A DNA stretch of 33,567 nt from NCBI GenBank assembly GCA_002694035.1, contig NZKY01000046.1:1-33567 (forward strand). Reading direction: 5' to 3'. The notes under the pieces are model-generated. The model had not been told where the DNA came from. It worked only from the letters and a program-made list of their open reading frames with translations, and did no database searches. Within the stretch, counting starts at the first letter, position 1. Each line of letters begins with the position of its first letter. The position numbers and the translations under genes are program-made. Source of the stretch: Opitutia bacterium. Its GTDB lineage: Bacteria > Verrucomicrobiota > Verrucomicrobiia > Opitutales > Seribacteraceae. Positions 1 through 8,519 of this stretch are shown one piece after another.

Positions 1-1833
1 GAAAATGGTGATCCTGTACTTGAACAAACTTACTCGGTGGAAACTGGAAAGGTTCTGACAATTAATACGAAAACAAAGAAATTGTATGAGGGAGAAACCG
101 AGCTCATGGATATCTCCCCTGCCCTCACTCCGCAAAAACTTGAATTTATCCGGGCTGGTGGTTCATACGCGATTGTTTTTGGTAAGAAACTTCAAACTTT
201 TGCCGCTTCTGCACTTGGGATTGACATTCCAACTGTTTTTGCAACTGCCCGTGAAATCTCCCATGAAGCCCAGGGACTCACTGCAGTAGAGAAAATCTTT
301 AACAAAAACATGGTGGGGGTGAAAGAAGGTAGTATTTTACATGCAGGTTCTGATGTCCGAGTGAAAGTAAATATCGTTGGATCTCAAGACACTACAGGCC
401 TAATGACTTCACAAGAATTAGAGGCTATGGCAGCGACCATTATTTCACCCACTGTCGATGGTGCTTACCAGTCAGGCTGTCATACAGCATCGGTTTGGGA
501 TAAGAAAGCACAGGTAAACATCCCCAAGTTGATGAGCTTTATGCAAAACTTCGGCCTGATTACCGGACGCGATCCCGATGGTAAATACCACGCGATGACC
601 GATGTTATTCATAAGGTATTAAACGATTTAACTGTCGACGACTGGTCAATAATTATTGGTGGTGATTCCCATACCCGTATGTCCAAAGGTGTTGCATTTG
701 GTGCAGACTCAGGAACCGTTGCTCTTGCACTTGCCACCGGAGAGGCAACCATGCCCATTCCAGAGTCAGTAAAGGTTACATTTAAGGGAAATTTAAAGGA
801 CCATATGGACTTTCGTGATGTGGTGCATGCCACTCAGGCACAAATGTTGAAGAAGTTTGGGGATAATGTATTTCAGGGCAGAATTATTGAGGTGCACCTT
901 GGGACTCTACCCTCAGACCAAGCCTTTACATTTACAGACTGGACTGCAGAGATGAAAGCAAAAGCATCCATCTGTATTTCTCAGGATGAAACATTGATCG
1001 AATCTCTTGAAATCGCAAAAAGCCGAATTCAGGTAATGATTGATAAGGGGATGGATAATGAAAAGAAAGTTCTACAAGGATTGATCGATACTGCGAATCG
1101 GAGAATTAATGAGATTAGATCCGGTGAGAAACCCGCACTCACTCCTGATTCAAATGCGAAATATTTTGAAGAATTTGTAGTCGATCTCGATCAAATTAAT
1201 GAGCCCATGATCGCCGACCCGGATGTTAATAATGACGATGTTTCCAAGAGATATACCCATGACACCATTCGTCCTGTTTCTTATTATGAGGGAACCAAAG
1301 AAGTGGACCTTGGATTTGTTGGTTCCTGCATGGTACACAAGGGTGATTTAAAAATTGTCTCCCACATGCTCCGTAATTTGGAAAAGGAAAGTGGAAAGGT
1401 CGAATTTCAGGCACCTCTCGTAGTTACTGCACCAACTTACAACATCATAGACGAATTAAAGGAGGAAGGTGACTGGAACATGCTGGAAAAATATTCCGGT
1501 TTTGTATTTAACGACGATGCTCCCAAAAACACTGCCCGTACGGAATATGAAAATATGATGTATTTGGAACGCCCGGGTTGTAACCTCTGCATGGGAAATC
1601 AGGAAAAAGCAGAGCGTGGAGATACTGTTATGTCCACCTCCACCCGCTTATTTCAGGGCCGTGTAGTTGAAGATTCAGAGAGAAAAAAAGGAGAGTCTCT
1701 TCTTGCATCCACTCCTGTAGTTGTTCTATCGGCTATTCTTGGACGAATTCCAACCATGGAAGAATATGAAACTGCAGTTGAGGGTATTAACCTCACCAAG
1801 TTTGCTCCGCCCCTTGAGGCTATGAGTAACTAA
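1..1833 (+). CDS. acnB: Aconitate hydratase B (AcnB), 3' part
   Basis: Bifunctional aconitate hydratase 2 / 2-methylisocitrate dehydratase of the TCA cycle (citrate to isocitrate), cytosolic, with a [4Fe-4S] cluster. The frame is open from base 1 (codons read ENGDPVLEQTY before the first GTG at 37), so the gene is cut by the window edge and the GTG is not its start; 610 codons are visible. The three cluster cysteines typical of AcnB are present: one in GSCMVHKG (visible codon 443) and two in GCNLCMGNQ (codons 527 and 530). IGGDSHTR, THDTIRPVSYY and the downstream GRVVEDS region also match the family. Compared with my memory of E. coli AcnB, the stretch at codons about 330-400 (SKSRIQVMIDKG to IADPDVN) looks longer and is rich in charged residues, as in the larger AcnB forms of Bacteroidetes and relatives. 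It converges on the minus-strand gene at 1882. Confidence 0.95.
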   Translation, partial: ENGDPVLEQTYSVETGKVLTINTKTKKLYEGETELMDISPALTPQKLEFIRAGGSYAIVFGKKLQTFAASALGIDIPTVFATAREISHEAQGLTAVEKIFNKNMVGVKEGSILHAGSDVRVKVNIVGSQDTTGLMTSQELEAMAATIISPTVDGAYQSGCHTASVWDKKAQVNIPKLMSFMQNFGLITGRDPDGKYHAMTDVIHKVLNDLTVDDWSIIIGGDSHTRMSKGVAFGADSGTVALALATGEATMPIPESVKVTFKGNLKDHMDFRDVVHATQAQMLKKFGDNVFQGRIIEVHLGTLPSDQAFTFTDWTAEMKAKASICISQDETLIESLEIAKSRIQVMIDKGMDNEKKVLQGLIDTANRRINEIRSGEKPALTPDSNAKYFEEFVVDLDQINEPMIADPDVNNDDVSKRYTHDTIRPVSYYEGTKEVDLGFVGSCMVHKGDLKIVSHMLRNLEKESGKVEFQAPLVVTAPTYNIIDELKEEGDWNMLEKYSGFVFNDDAPKNTARTEYENMMYLERPGCNLCMGNQEKAERGDTVMSTSTRLFQGRVVEDSERKKGESLLASTPVVVLSAILGRIPTMEEYETAVEGINLTKFAPPLEAMSN

Positions 1834-1866
1834 ATACTCTTCAGCTAAAATCCTTGTTATTATAGA

Positions 1867-1887
1867 AGATAGCAAAATCTGCTATTT
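1867..1887. terminator. Weak hairpin between convergent genes
   Basis: A six-base arm (atagca, 1869-1874) pairs perfectly with tgctat (1880-1885) around a five-base loop, extended by one G-T and one A-T pair. It sits 30 bases after the acnB stop and overlaps the stop codon of the minus-strand propeller gene. The flanks are AT-rich but there is no long T run, so it is at best a weak, possibly two-way terminator. Confidence 0.3.
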
Positions 1888-2814
1888 CAATTGAGCAAGT
1901 TTTTGCCTTAGGTTCTTTGCGTCTTTTCCATCCAAGACCTGCCAACATGCAAGGCCATTTCCGACCAGTTCAAATTCATTAAATTCCCAGACGACTTTTT
2001 TATCACGGGTAATTTCAAAAATCTGTGGATTGTTGGGTCCGGCATGACAATTACCAACGATGAAATTTCCATTCTCTCTTTCCTGTAGGCAGGTCATCCA
2101 TTTCAATTCAATTTCAGTTCCGGGTACTTTACCTTTGATTTCCCAGACCACTTTTTTTTCCGGAGTTACTTCAACCACACTGTTTCCACTGCCGGATGCG
2201 ATTAAAGTATTTCCATTCTTCAAACGGATAGCCCCATAAACTCTTGTTTTGATTAAATAGTCCCAGATAATTTTTCCCTTTTTATCATATTCTGTAACCA
2301 CACCGGGCTGCTCGGAACAGACAAGAAGTGTGCCCTGAGGAGTTGGCCGTGCCCATCGGGTGTTCATAGTACCACCGGGTTTAAGTTTGAAAAAGTTTTT
2401 TACTTCACCAGAACGATCTATATCAATAACCCGACCAATCCCACTTTCAACAATTTGGGTATTCCCGTTTGCCAGTCTGGAAAATGCATGAACATGAACC
2501 CGTTTTCCCTGGTTACCATTTGAATTTGAACAGTCATATGCCCAGACAATTTTTTTACCCAAAGTAATTTCTTTTACATCCTGCCATGTTTCATGAAACA
2601 GAATATTTCCATTTGATAACATGTGTACATCATGATGGCCCGCATGGCCTTTCTCTTTACCTGCCGTCTTATAAGACCAGATCACATCACCATTTGCTTC
2701 TGTAATAGCAAGAATGTTTTTCCCGTAGGATGCACTGACTAAAACTAGCCGTTCAGCCTGCAAAAAAGATGAAGTAAGTAAAAAGAGAAAAAGACCAACA
2801 ATTCGATTTTGCAT
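1882..2814 (-). CDS. Secreted PQQ-like beta-propeller protein
   Basis: Secreted beta-propeller protein of 310 residues, with no catalytic site that I can name. The ATG at 2814 is preferred over the TTG at 2868 because it places a signal peptide (MQNRIVGLFLFLLTSSFLQA) at the very N-terminus; the TTG start would add 18 residues of no signal-peptide character. Blade repeats of PQQ/quinoprotein type end in motifs such as NGDVIWSYK, KKGKIIWDY, EKKVVWEI and DKKVVWEF. Loops carry conserved-looking histidines (GHAGHHDVH, RVHVHAF), which could bind metal. Such propellers occur as arylsulfotransferase-like or PQQ-binding-like proteins in Planctomycetes and Verrucomicrobia. It is followed by a convergent acnB and lies downstream of the helicase gene on the same strand, with about a 100-base gap that probably holds its own promoter. 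The fold call is firm; the function is unknown. Confidence 0.75.
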   Translation of the reverse strand: MQNRIVGLFLFLLTSSFLQAERLVLVSASYGKNILAITEANGDVIWSYKTAGKEKGHAGHHDVHMLSNGNILFHETWQDVKEITLGKKIVWAYDCSNSNGNQGKRVHVHAFSRLANGNTQIVESGIGRVIDIDRSGEVKNFFKLKPGGTMNTRWARPTPQGTLLVCSEQPGVVTEYDKKGKIIWDYLIKTRVYGAIRLKNGNTLIASGSGNSVVEVTPEKKVVWEIKGKVPGTEIELKWMTCLQERENGNFIVGNCHAGPNNPQIFEITRDKKVVWEFNEFELVGNGLACWQVLDGKDAKNLRQKLAQLK

Positions 2815-2917
2815 ATATAGATTCAGGTTAGAATAAATTTGAAATATGAAATATGCCCCACATTTCAAAAATGTGTCAATCGAGTAGTTGGCTGCATGCT
2901 ATGAAACAGAAAAAGAC

Positions 2918-4207
2918 TTATCGTCCTGAAGAACGACGCTGTCCTGAATGGCGTCTGGAATTCCCGCTCTTTTGATTACGATTCCTTGGATTTTTCTTGG
3001 GAGAATGGGATGACTTACCAGATTCTTTACTTTTGTAAGGTTTAAATTTAGTGGCAGATGATGATCTTGAAAGATTGAATCCGGAAACTTTTTTCCGATA
3101 AATTGTTTTACGAATTTTTCGCTCCAGTAAACGAAGTGGTCCATGATCCTCGGGAGTGATAAAACTTATTGCCTCCCCTTGTGAATTCGCCCGTCCAGTC
3201 CGACCAATTCGATGAATGTAATCCTCCGTATTGGGTGGGAAATCAAAATTGATCACATGAGTGATCCCTTCCACATCAATACCACGGGCTGCAATATCAG
3301 TGGCCACAAGAACACGGGTCTTACCATCTTTAAAATCCTGCAAAGCACGGGCCCGTTGATTTTGTGATCTATTTGAATGTATGGCGGATGTCGGAATCCT
3401 GCTTTTGCTTAATTGGCGGGCCACACGATCGGCACCATGCTTAGTTCGCGTAAAAACAAGAACGGAATAGAGGTCATTGTCATGAAGCAAATGTTTAAGG
3501 AGGGAAAGCTTGGCTGATTTTGGAACCTCGTGAATGCACTGCCTTACGGTTTCTGCCGGGTTGATCCTTTTTCCAATCTCAACCGTTTTTGGCCGGTAAA
3601 GAAATTCCTTGGTAAGTTTTTCGATATCACGGGATAAGGTGGCAGAAAATAAAAGAGTTTGCCTACCCTTTTTGGGAAGATCTTTAACGATCTTTCGAAT
3701 ATTTGGAAGGAAGCCCATGTCAAGCATCCGATCCGCTTCATCCAGAACAAAAAATTCCAGTCCAGAAAAATCAGCACATCCCTGCCCCATTAAATCCATC
3801 AAACGTCCTGGAGTTGCGATGACCAGATCAACACCCCCACGAAGGGCTTTTTTTTGAGGTGCTTCATTCACTCCGCCATATACATTTGCCACCTTAAGTG
3901 GCAGGTGCCGAGCGTATGCACTCACATTTTCATGTATCTGAACCACAAGTTCACGAGTGGGAGAAAGAACAAGGGCACGCGTTTTACCTCGACGAGCAGG
4001 ATCCTTTGTCAACCGTTCAAGAGTTTCAAGCATGGGAAGTGTAAAGGCAGCCGTTTTTCCAGTCCCTGTCTGAGCAATTCCAATCAAATCACTACCTTCG
4101 ATAATTAAGGGGATGGCAGCTTGCTGAATGGGTGTAGGGTCGGTATAACCGACTTCCTCAATAGAACGTAAAAGATTTGGCCCCAGGCCAAGCGTTTCAA
4201 ATGACAT
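2918..4207 (-). CDS. rhlE: RhlE-type DEAD-box RNA helicase
   Basis: ATP-dependent RNA helicase of 429 residues, acting in rRNA/ribosome maturation or RNA decay in the cytosol. All core motifs are visible in order: Q motif (PTPIQQ, about 25-30), motif I AQTGTGKT (45-52), PTREL (83-87), motif II DEAD (156-159), motif III SAT (188-190), ARGID (307-311) and motif VI HRIGRTGR (332-339). The tail from about 375 to the end is rich in Lys, Arg, Ser and Gly, as is usual for RhlE and helps RNA binding. The start ATG at 4207 gives MSFETLGL, the usual RhlE N-terminus. The gene stands alone; a perfect inverted repeat (4269-4287) lies about 60 bases upstream. The subfamily (RhlE rather than DeaD or SrmB) is judged from length and motif spacing. 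Confidence 0.93.
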   Translation of the reverse strand: MSFETLGLGPNLLRSIEEVGYTDPTPIQQAAIPLIIEGSDLIGIAQTGTGKTAAFTLPMLETLERLTKDPARRGKTRALVLSPTRELVVQIHENVSAYARHLPLKVANVYGGVNEAPQKKALRGGVDLVIATPGRLMDLMGQGCADFSGLEFFVLDEADRMLDMGFLPNIRKIVKDLPKKGRQTLLFSATLSRDIEKLTKEFLYRPKTVEIGKRINPAETVRQCIHEVPKSAKLSLLKHLLHDNDLYSVLVFTRTKHGADRVARQLSKSRIPTSAIHSNRSQNQRARALQDFKDGKTRVLVATDIAARGIDVEGITHVINFDFPPNTEDYIHRIGRTGRANSQGEAISFITPEDHGPLRLLERKIRKTIYRKKVSGFNLSRSSSATKFKPYKSKESGKSSHSPKKNPRNRNQKSGNSRRHSGQRRSSGR

Positions 4208-4268
4208 TATCCTAAAATAAAAACATCTGTTGGGATTGCGATGTTATTCACAGAATATTCACTGATCA

Positions 4269-4287
4269 CTCACAATATTTTTGTGAG
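4269..4287. promoter_or_regulatory. Perfect 7-5-7 inverted repeat upstream of the helicase gene
   Basis: The sequence ctcacaa-tattt-ttgtgag is a perfect inverted repeat in the 91-base gap between the end of the CehA-like gene and the start of the helicase gene, both on the minus strand. No T run follows on either strand, so a terminator is less likely than an operator or an RNA hairpin in the helicase leader. Function is inferred only from position. Confidence 0.35.
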
Positions 4288-4298
4288 CAAGTTGAAAT

Positions 4299-5330
4299 TT
4301 AACGACCGTCCGTAAAAAGAGGTTGGGTCCAGGCATAGTATTCCCGCAGCGAACCATTATCCTTTTTAACTCGGTGAATCACTTTTGCCCGCAAATAGGC
4401 ACCATCAACTTCGCATGACCCAGAAAGTCCTTTTATCTTTTTTAAAACCTCTCCTCCTGGGCCAATAAATTCGATGTATGTACCAGGTTCTCCCTTTTTT
4501 ACTGGATGGCCGAATAGAAATTTGGATGCCAATTCCTTTTTAGTTTCTTTCTCATTTACAGAAAGTTCAATGCGATCTTTTGCACGAATCACCTGATCCA
4601 ACATCACTCCCGAAGAAGAATAAAAATCACCCCGAAGCATGGCCTTTGTTAAAGCATCCGAACTTAACTCATCTGAATTTACCATTACCCAACCCCGCCC
4701 CGGATTGTTTTCTTTTTCTCCCCATTTTTGTAATTTATGAGCGTCATCGGAAGAAACACCGTAAATAATCATTCCTTTTTCAAGCAGAGCATCCCATAAT
4801 ATCTCGAGGTTTGGACGATGTGCATTTCCAAAGCTATGCACCCCGGGGTGAGAATTATAGAGTTCAAACATGTAGAGCTTTTTAACCGGCAAGATTTCAT
4901 GAGAGTGCAAACGTCTGCCAAAGTTCGGATGATTAAGAATCATGGCACCATCTGCTTTTCCGATTTCGTCCACATGATTTTGAATGATCCTTGAACGATT
5001 TTGATCTTTAAAATGCCAAGGAACAAGGCGACTTATATTCATAGCAGTGCTGTGCACCGGACCCGTCACCTCTTCTCCGGGAACCAATAAAAAATCATCC
5101 CTTACTTCTCCTTTAAGGTTAACAGTGGATGGATCGATGAATTTATTATGCTCACTAAGAACAAGAAAATTATATCCACGGTCATGGTACCACTGGGCAA
5201 CAAAATCTGGAGTGGAATCAGCATGTCCACAAAGCGTGGTATGGACATGTGTGTTCCCCTTATACCATTTAGCAGCAAATCCATAGATGGGGGTAAAGAG
5301 GAGAAAGAAATGGAGAGCAAATTTATTCAT
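4299..5330 (-). CDS. Secreted CehA/McbA-like PHP-domain metallohydrolase
   Basis: Predicted metal-dependent hydrolase of the PHP superfamily (CehA/McbA branch), 343 residues, exported. The ATG at 5330 is chosen over a TTG at 5354 because it starts a signal peptide (MNKFALHFFLLFTPIYGFAA). Metal-ligand-like motifs follow: THVHT (His28, His30), CGHAD (His36, Asp38), LSEHN (Glu60, His61), LNHPNFG, and SSDDAH later in the chain. PHP enzymes act on phosphoesters or, in the CehA/McbA branch, on carbamate esters; the natural substrate here cannot be told from the sequence. It lies between the helicase and a small membrane gene, all on the minus strand with gaps of about 90-100 bases, so it is probably transcribed separately. 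Confidence 0.8.
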   Translation of the reverse strand: MNKFALHFFLLFTPIYGFAAKWYKGNTHVHTTLCGHADSTPDFVAQWYHDRGYNFLVLSEHNKFIDPSTVNLKGEVRDDFLLVPGEEVTGPVHSTAMNISRLVPWHFKDQNRSRIIQNHVDEIGKADGAMILNHPNFGRRLHSHEILPVKKLYMFELYNSHPGVHSFGNAHRPNLEILWDALLEKGMIIYGVSSDDAHKLQKWGEKENNPGRGWVMVNSDELSSDALTKAMLRGDFYSSSGVMLDQVIRAKDRIELSVNEKETKKELASKFLFGHPVKKGEPGTYIEFIGPGGEVLKKIKGLSGSCEVDGAYLRAKVIHRVKKDNGSLREYYAWTQPLFTDGR

Positions 5331-5431
5331 AAATTTATGAGATTTAAGCTTCAAAGGTTAGTTAAATTTAGCAAACAATAAAAATCGAAAGCTTAAAAAT
5401 AAACTGATTTTTAAATCCAATAATAATATTT

Positions 5432-5671
5432 TTATTTCTTTTTAACCTTTCGAACAAAAGCAAAAAGCAAAAATCCTAAAGCTAAAAAAATTGTTCCGGC
5501 AGGCCATGCAAACCACCCAAACCCAAGAGAAAGACCACCGACAAAAAATAAGACCCAAATAAGCAAAATTCCGATCAAAAAAAGGACTGGTTTAAATACA
5601 GAAGGATCCTTTCTTTCTTCCTTTCCAGAATCTTCATTTTTAAATTCTCCAAATCCTCCGGGGTGAAACAT
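5432..5671 (-). CDS. Small membrane protein with two hydrophobic segments
   Basis: Hypothetical protein of 79 residues. Residues 1-27 are polar and charged (MFHPGGFGEF start, then Asp/Glu/Lys-rich). Two hydrophobic segments follow, at about 28-49 and 51-72, joined by a Gly-Phe-Trp-rich turn (GFGWFAWPAG), and the protein ends in a basic tail (RKVKKK), which by the positive-inside rule suggests both ends in the cytosol. I do not recognise a family. The ATG has no clear ribosome binding site, as for many genes here. The 96-base divergent gap to the propeller-azurin gene may hold promoters for both. Confidence 0.6.
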   Translation of the reverse strand: MFHPGGFGEFKNEDSGKEERKDPSVFKPVLFLIGILLIWVLFFVGGLSLGFGWFAWPAGTIFLALGFLLFAFVRKVKKK

Positions 5672-5767
5672 TTGTATATTTTAAATCATTCTAATAATAT
5701 ATTCAAATTTCAGATTTAATTGAGAAGTTTACCTTGCGAAAATAAGTACCTGACGCAGTATAAAAAA

Positions 5768-8512
5768 ATGAAAAAAGCCATTTTCCGTTTATCCATTCTT
5801 ATTTCATTTTCCATATTGAATTTAGATTTTATTCAAGCGGCTAATCTCAATGTGGCGAAGCCAAATATTCACCCATATGTTGATCCAGCAGGTGGTCGGG
5901 AAAAGCATGAATATACGGACAAAAAGGTAAATGAAGCACGGGTTTATGATTTCTATCAAAGACAGGCTGATTACTATATGGCTAACCCCGATAAATTACC
6001 TAAGATCATACCATCCTACCCTGGTCTTGATGCCGGTTTACATGGGCACTGGGGAAAATACAATCAAAACAACCATAATGACGGTCGATGGAATGATGGA
6101 GATACAGGTGAGCACTTTACCCATGTTGTAAAAGGCAAAGGGCTCAGTGTTTTGAAAGGAATTTGTGTAAAGCTAGGAAATGGTCACACCCTCTCAACCT
6201 GTTTTGATCCTATGACACTTTCCTACCGTACCGTTTGGCAAAATGGTTGGATAAAATTTGAACCTTTTCGATGGGGATGTTCTAGAAGTGCAAATATTGT
6301 TGGCACTCCTTGGTTTACAATTTCAAAATCAAATATGCCGAGTGAAGGTGAATATTTTGGTCTTCGCAGATTCGGCAAACGAGTGATCTTCGAATACAGG
6401 ATTGGAGATGTAAAAATTCAGGACGAACCATGGGCATCTGAAAATGCATTCTATCGTAGGATTGATATGACTAACCCGGTTGAAAAGCTTACAATTTCCT
6501 GTCGGATTACAAACCCTGAGCTAAAAGTAAAAATAATTGAAGCAAAAGGAGTTGGGCATTCGGAGTGGAAAGACGAACAACTGATTATGAATGATGTTCA
6601 ATCGAGTGCCTCTATAATCGTTCGAATTTCAAAAGAAAAAGAACCCGATAATGAGGGTGCTGTACTCGCCCACTTAAAAGCCAAAAGGAAATATGAAAAA
6701 AGATGGAAAGAAGTCATTAAAGCACCGGGTAAACTGGGTAAGCCAAATGATTCCAGTTATGTGGTCGATACCCTGACTGTACCTTACAAAAATCCTTACA
6801 AAACAGTCATGCAATTAACAAGTATGGCTTTTTTACCGAATGGAAATGCTTTGGTTTCGACACTTCCTGGCGATATTTGGTTGATCAAAGGAATTTCAGA
6901 TGATCTCAAAAATATCACCTGGCAAAGATATGCGACTGGTTTCAATCAACCAATTGGCATACATGTTGATGAGGACGGTATCTTCGTTCTGGATCGTGGC
7001 CAAATTTATCTTCTGCATGATCTTAATGGAGATGAAGAAATTGATTATTATGAAAAATATGCAAATGACTTTGGTAGCTACGACCGGAGCCATACCCATA
7101 CATTCGGTCTTCATAGAACTAAAGATAAATCTTTTCATTTTATTCAACGGACCAGCGTTTACAGAACTGGACCTGACAAAATAACCAGAAAAGTAGCCAC
7201 TGGTGTTCGTAATTGTATGGCAGTTGGAGGCACGGATGATTATTTTCTGGCGGGTCCTCAGGAAGGCACATGGACACCGACCTCTGCAATTATTGAGGTA
7301 AAGGATGGTGAGGAGTATGGACTTGGAGGGAAAGGAATATCCCCTCCCCTGTGTTTTGTACCTCGCGGAATTGATAATTCAACAGGTGGCATGAGAGAAA
7401 TAACCAGTCATAAATGGGGACCATTCAAGGGATCGCATGTCGGATTAAGTTATGGATCCGCTTCGCATTATTTAATTCTCAGAGATACCACCAGTTCACG
7501 ACCGCAAGGTGCAGTTGTTCCGATGGAAGGAAATTTCCTAGCGGGTGTAATGAGGGGGGATTTTCATCCAAAAGATGGTCAACTCTATGTCGCCGGTCTG
7601 GACGGATGGGGGGATTATTCAATAGAAGACGGATGTGTACACCGGGTTCGCTACACTGGGGGTAAGGTTCGAAAGCCAAGTGGGTTTAAAGTTTACACTA
7701 ATGGAATTCGAATTGAATTCACCACCGAGCTTGAGAAAAAATCCACTCAGCTTGTTGATCATTACTTTGCTCATGCATGGAATTATGAATATGCGAAAAG
7801 ATACGGATCGCCTGAATTCTCAGCCAAATTCCCAGAAAGTCTTGGACATGATCGAATAGATATACGATCGGTCAAATTGTTGAACAATAAAAAATCAATT
7901 TTTATCGAAATGCCCGACCTCGAACCCATCATGCAGTTGCACATACGCATGCACTTGAAGGATGAAAGCGGCACACAATTCAAAACGGACCTTTTTTGCT
8001 CACCCATGTTTCCGGATAAACCCTTTAAAATGAAAGGACTTGAAGAATCAAGAAAAGACAAACTTGCTTTTGTTTCTCTTAGAGTCGCAAATCACCAAAC
8101 AAAAAAGAAGCCTGAATTTACTGGAAAAGTTATCGAAGGTGAAAGGGAAATTCAAATTGATGCAAACAGTGGACTCGTCTACTCCAAAAAAATAATCGAG
8201 GCAAAACCGGATGAAGCACTTGTTTTAACTTTAAGAAATGTTGATGTAATGAATCATAATCTTGTTATTGTTGAACCCGGCTCAACCAAAAAAGTCGGAG
8301 AAGCTTCTTTTAAAATGATCAGTGATCCCAAGGCGGGGGAAAAAAATTATGCTCCCGATATGAAAGAAGTTTTATTTGTTGTTCCCGTAATTGAGCCTGG
8401 AGAAAATCACTCTCTTCATTTTCGGGCACCCGAAAAACAAGGAGACTATCCATACATTTGTACTTTCCCAGGTCATTGGATGGTCATGCAAGGAGTCTTG
8501 AGAATTCGATAA
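5768..8512 (+). CDS. Secreted DUF6797-like/beta-propeller protein with C-terminal azurin-like cupredoxin
   Basis: Large exported protein of 914 residues, probably a periplasmic or surface redox protein. The ATG at 5768 is chosen over a TTG at 5720 because it begins the signal peptide (MKKAIFRLSILISFSILNLD). Domains: an N-terminal DUF6797-like module (about 40-290, with FDP, WQNGW and EYRIG at 209-213); a six-bladed type propeller like those of PVC membrane-bound dehydrogenases (about 335-645, with QPIG and DLNGDEEID); a propeller tail with YEYAKRYGS (from 673); and a cupredoxin (about 790-914). The cupredoxin has the four type 1 copper ligands with azurin spacing: His830 in MNHN, then Cys898, His903 and Met907 in CTFPGHWMVM. 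There is no CXXCH heme motif. It is thus a propeller oxidoreductase-like protein with a built-in copper electron carrier. It converges on the lipocalin gene with a 7-base gap. The substrate is unknown. Confidence 0.85.
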   Translation: MKKAIFRLSILISFSILNLDFIQAANLNVAKPNIHPYVDPAGGREKHEYTDKKVNEARVYDFYQRQADYYMANPDKLPKIIPSYPGLDAGLHGHWGKYNQNNHNDGRWNDGDTGEHFTHVVKGKGLSVLKGICVKLGNGHTLSTCFDPMTLSYRTVWQNGWIKFEPFRWGCSRSANIVGTPWFTISKSNMPSEGEYFGLRRFGKRVIFEYRIGDVKIQDEPWASENAFYRRIDMTNPVEKLTISCRITNPELKVKIIEAKGVGHSEWKDEQLIMNDVQSSASIIVRISKEKEPDNEGAVLAHLKAKRKYEKRWKEVIKAPGKLGKPNDSSYVVDTLTVPYKNPYKTVMQLTSMAFLPNGNALVSTLPGDIWLIKGISDDLKNITWQRYATGFNQPIGIHVDEDGIFVLDRGQIYLLHDLNGDEEIDYYEKYANDFGSYDRSHTHTFGLHRTKDKSFHFIQRTSVYRTGPDKITRKVATGVRNCMAVGGTDDYFLAGPQEGTWTPTSAIIEVKDGEEYGLGGKGISPPLCFVPRGIDNSTGGMREITSHKWGPFKGSHVGLSYGSASHYLILRDTTSSRPQGAVVPMEGNFLAGVMRGDFHPKDGQLYVAGLDGWGDYSIEDGCVHRVRYTGGKVRKPSGFKVYTNGIRIEFTTELEKKSTQLVDHYFAHAWNYEYAKRYGSPEFSAKFPESLGHDRIDIRSVKLLNNKKSIFIEMPDLEPIMQLHIRMHLKDESGTQFKTDLFCSPMFPDKPFKMKGLEESRKDKLAFVSLRVANHQTKKKPEFTGKVIEGEREIQIDANSGLVYSKKIIEAKPDEALVLTLRNVDVMNHNLVIVEPGSTKKVGEASFKMISDPKAGEKNYAPDMKEVLFVVPVIEPGENHSLHFRAPEKQGDYPYICTFPGHWMVMQGVLRIR

Positions 8513-8519
8513 TTCATAA

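Noticed and set aside
2815-2868. TTG start at 2868 for the PQQ-like propeller gene
   Set aside because: It adds 18 residues before a normal signal peptide; the ATG at 2814 explains the export signal better.
5720-5767. TTG start at 5720 for the propeller-azurin gene
   Set aside because: The ATG at 5768 starts directly with Lys-Lys and a hydrophobic signal peptide; the upstream 16 residues look like untranslated leader.
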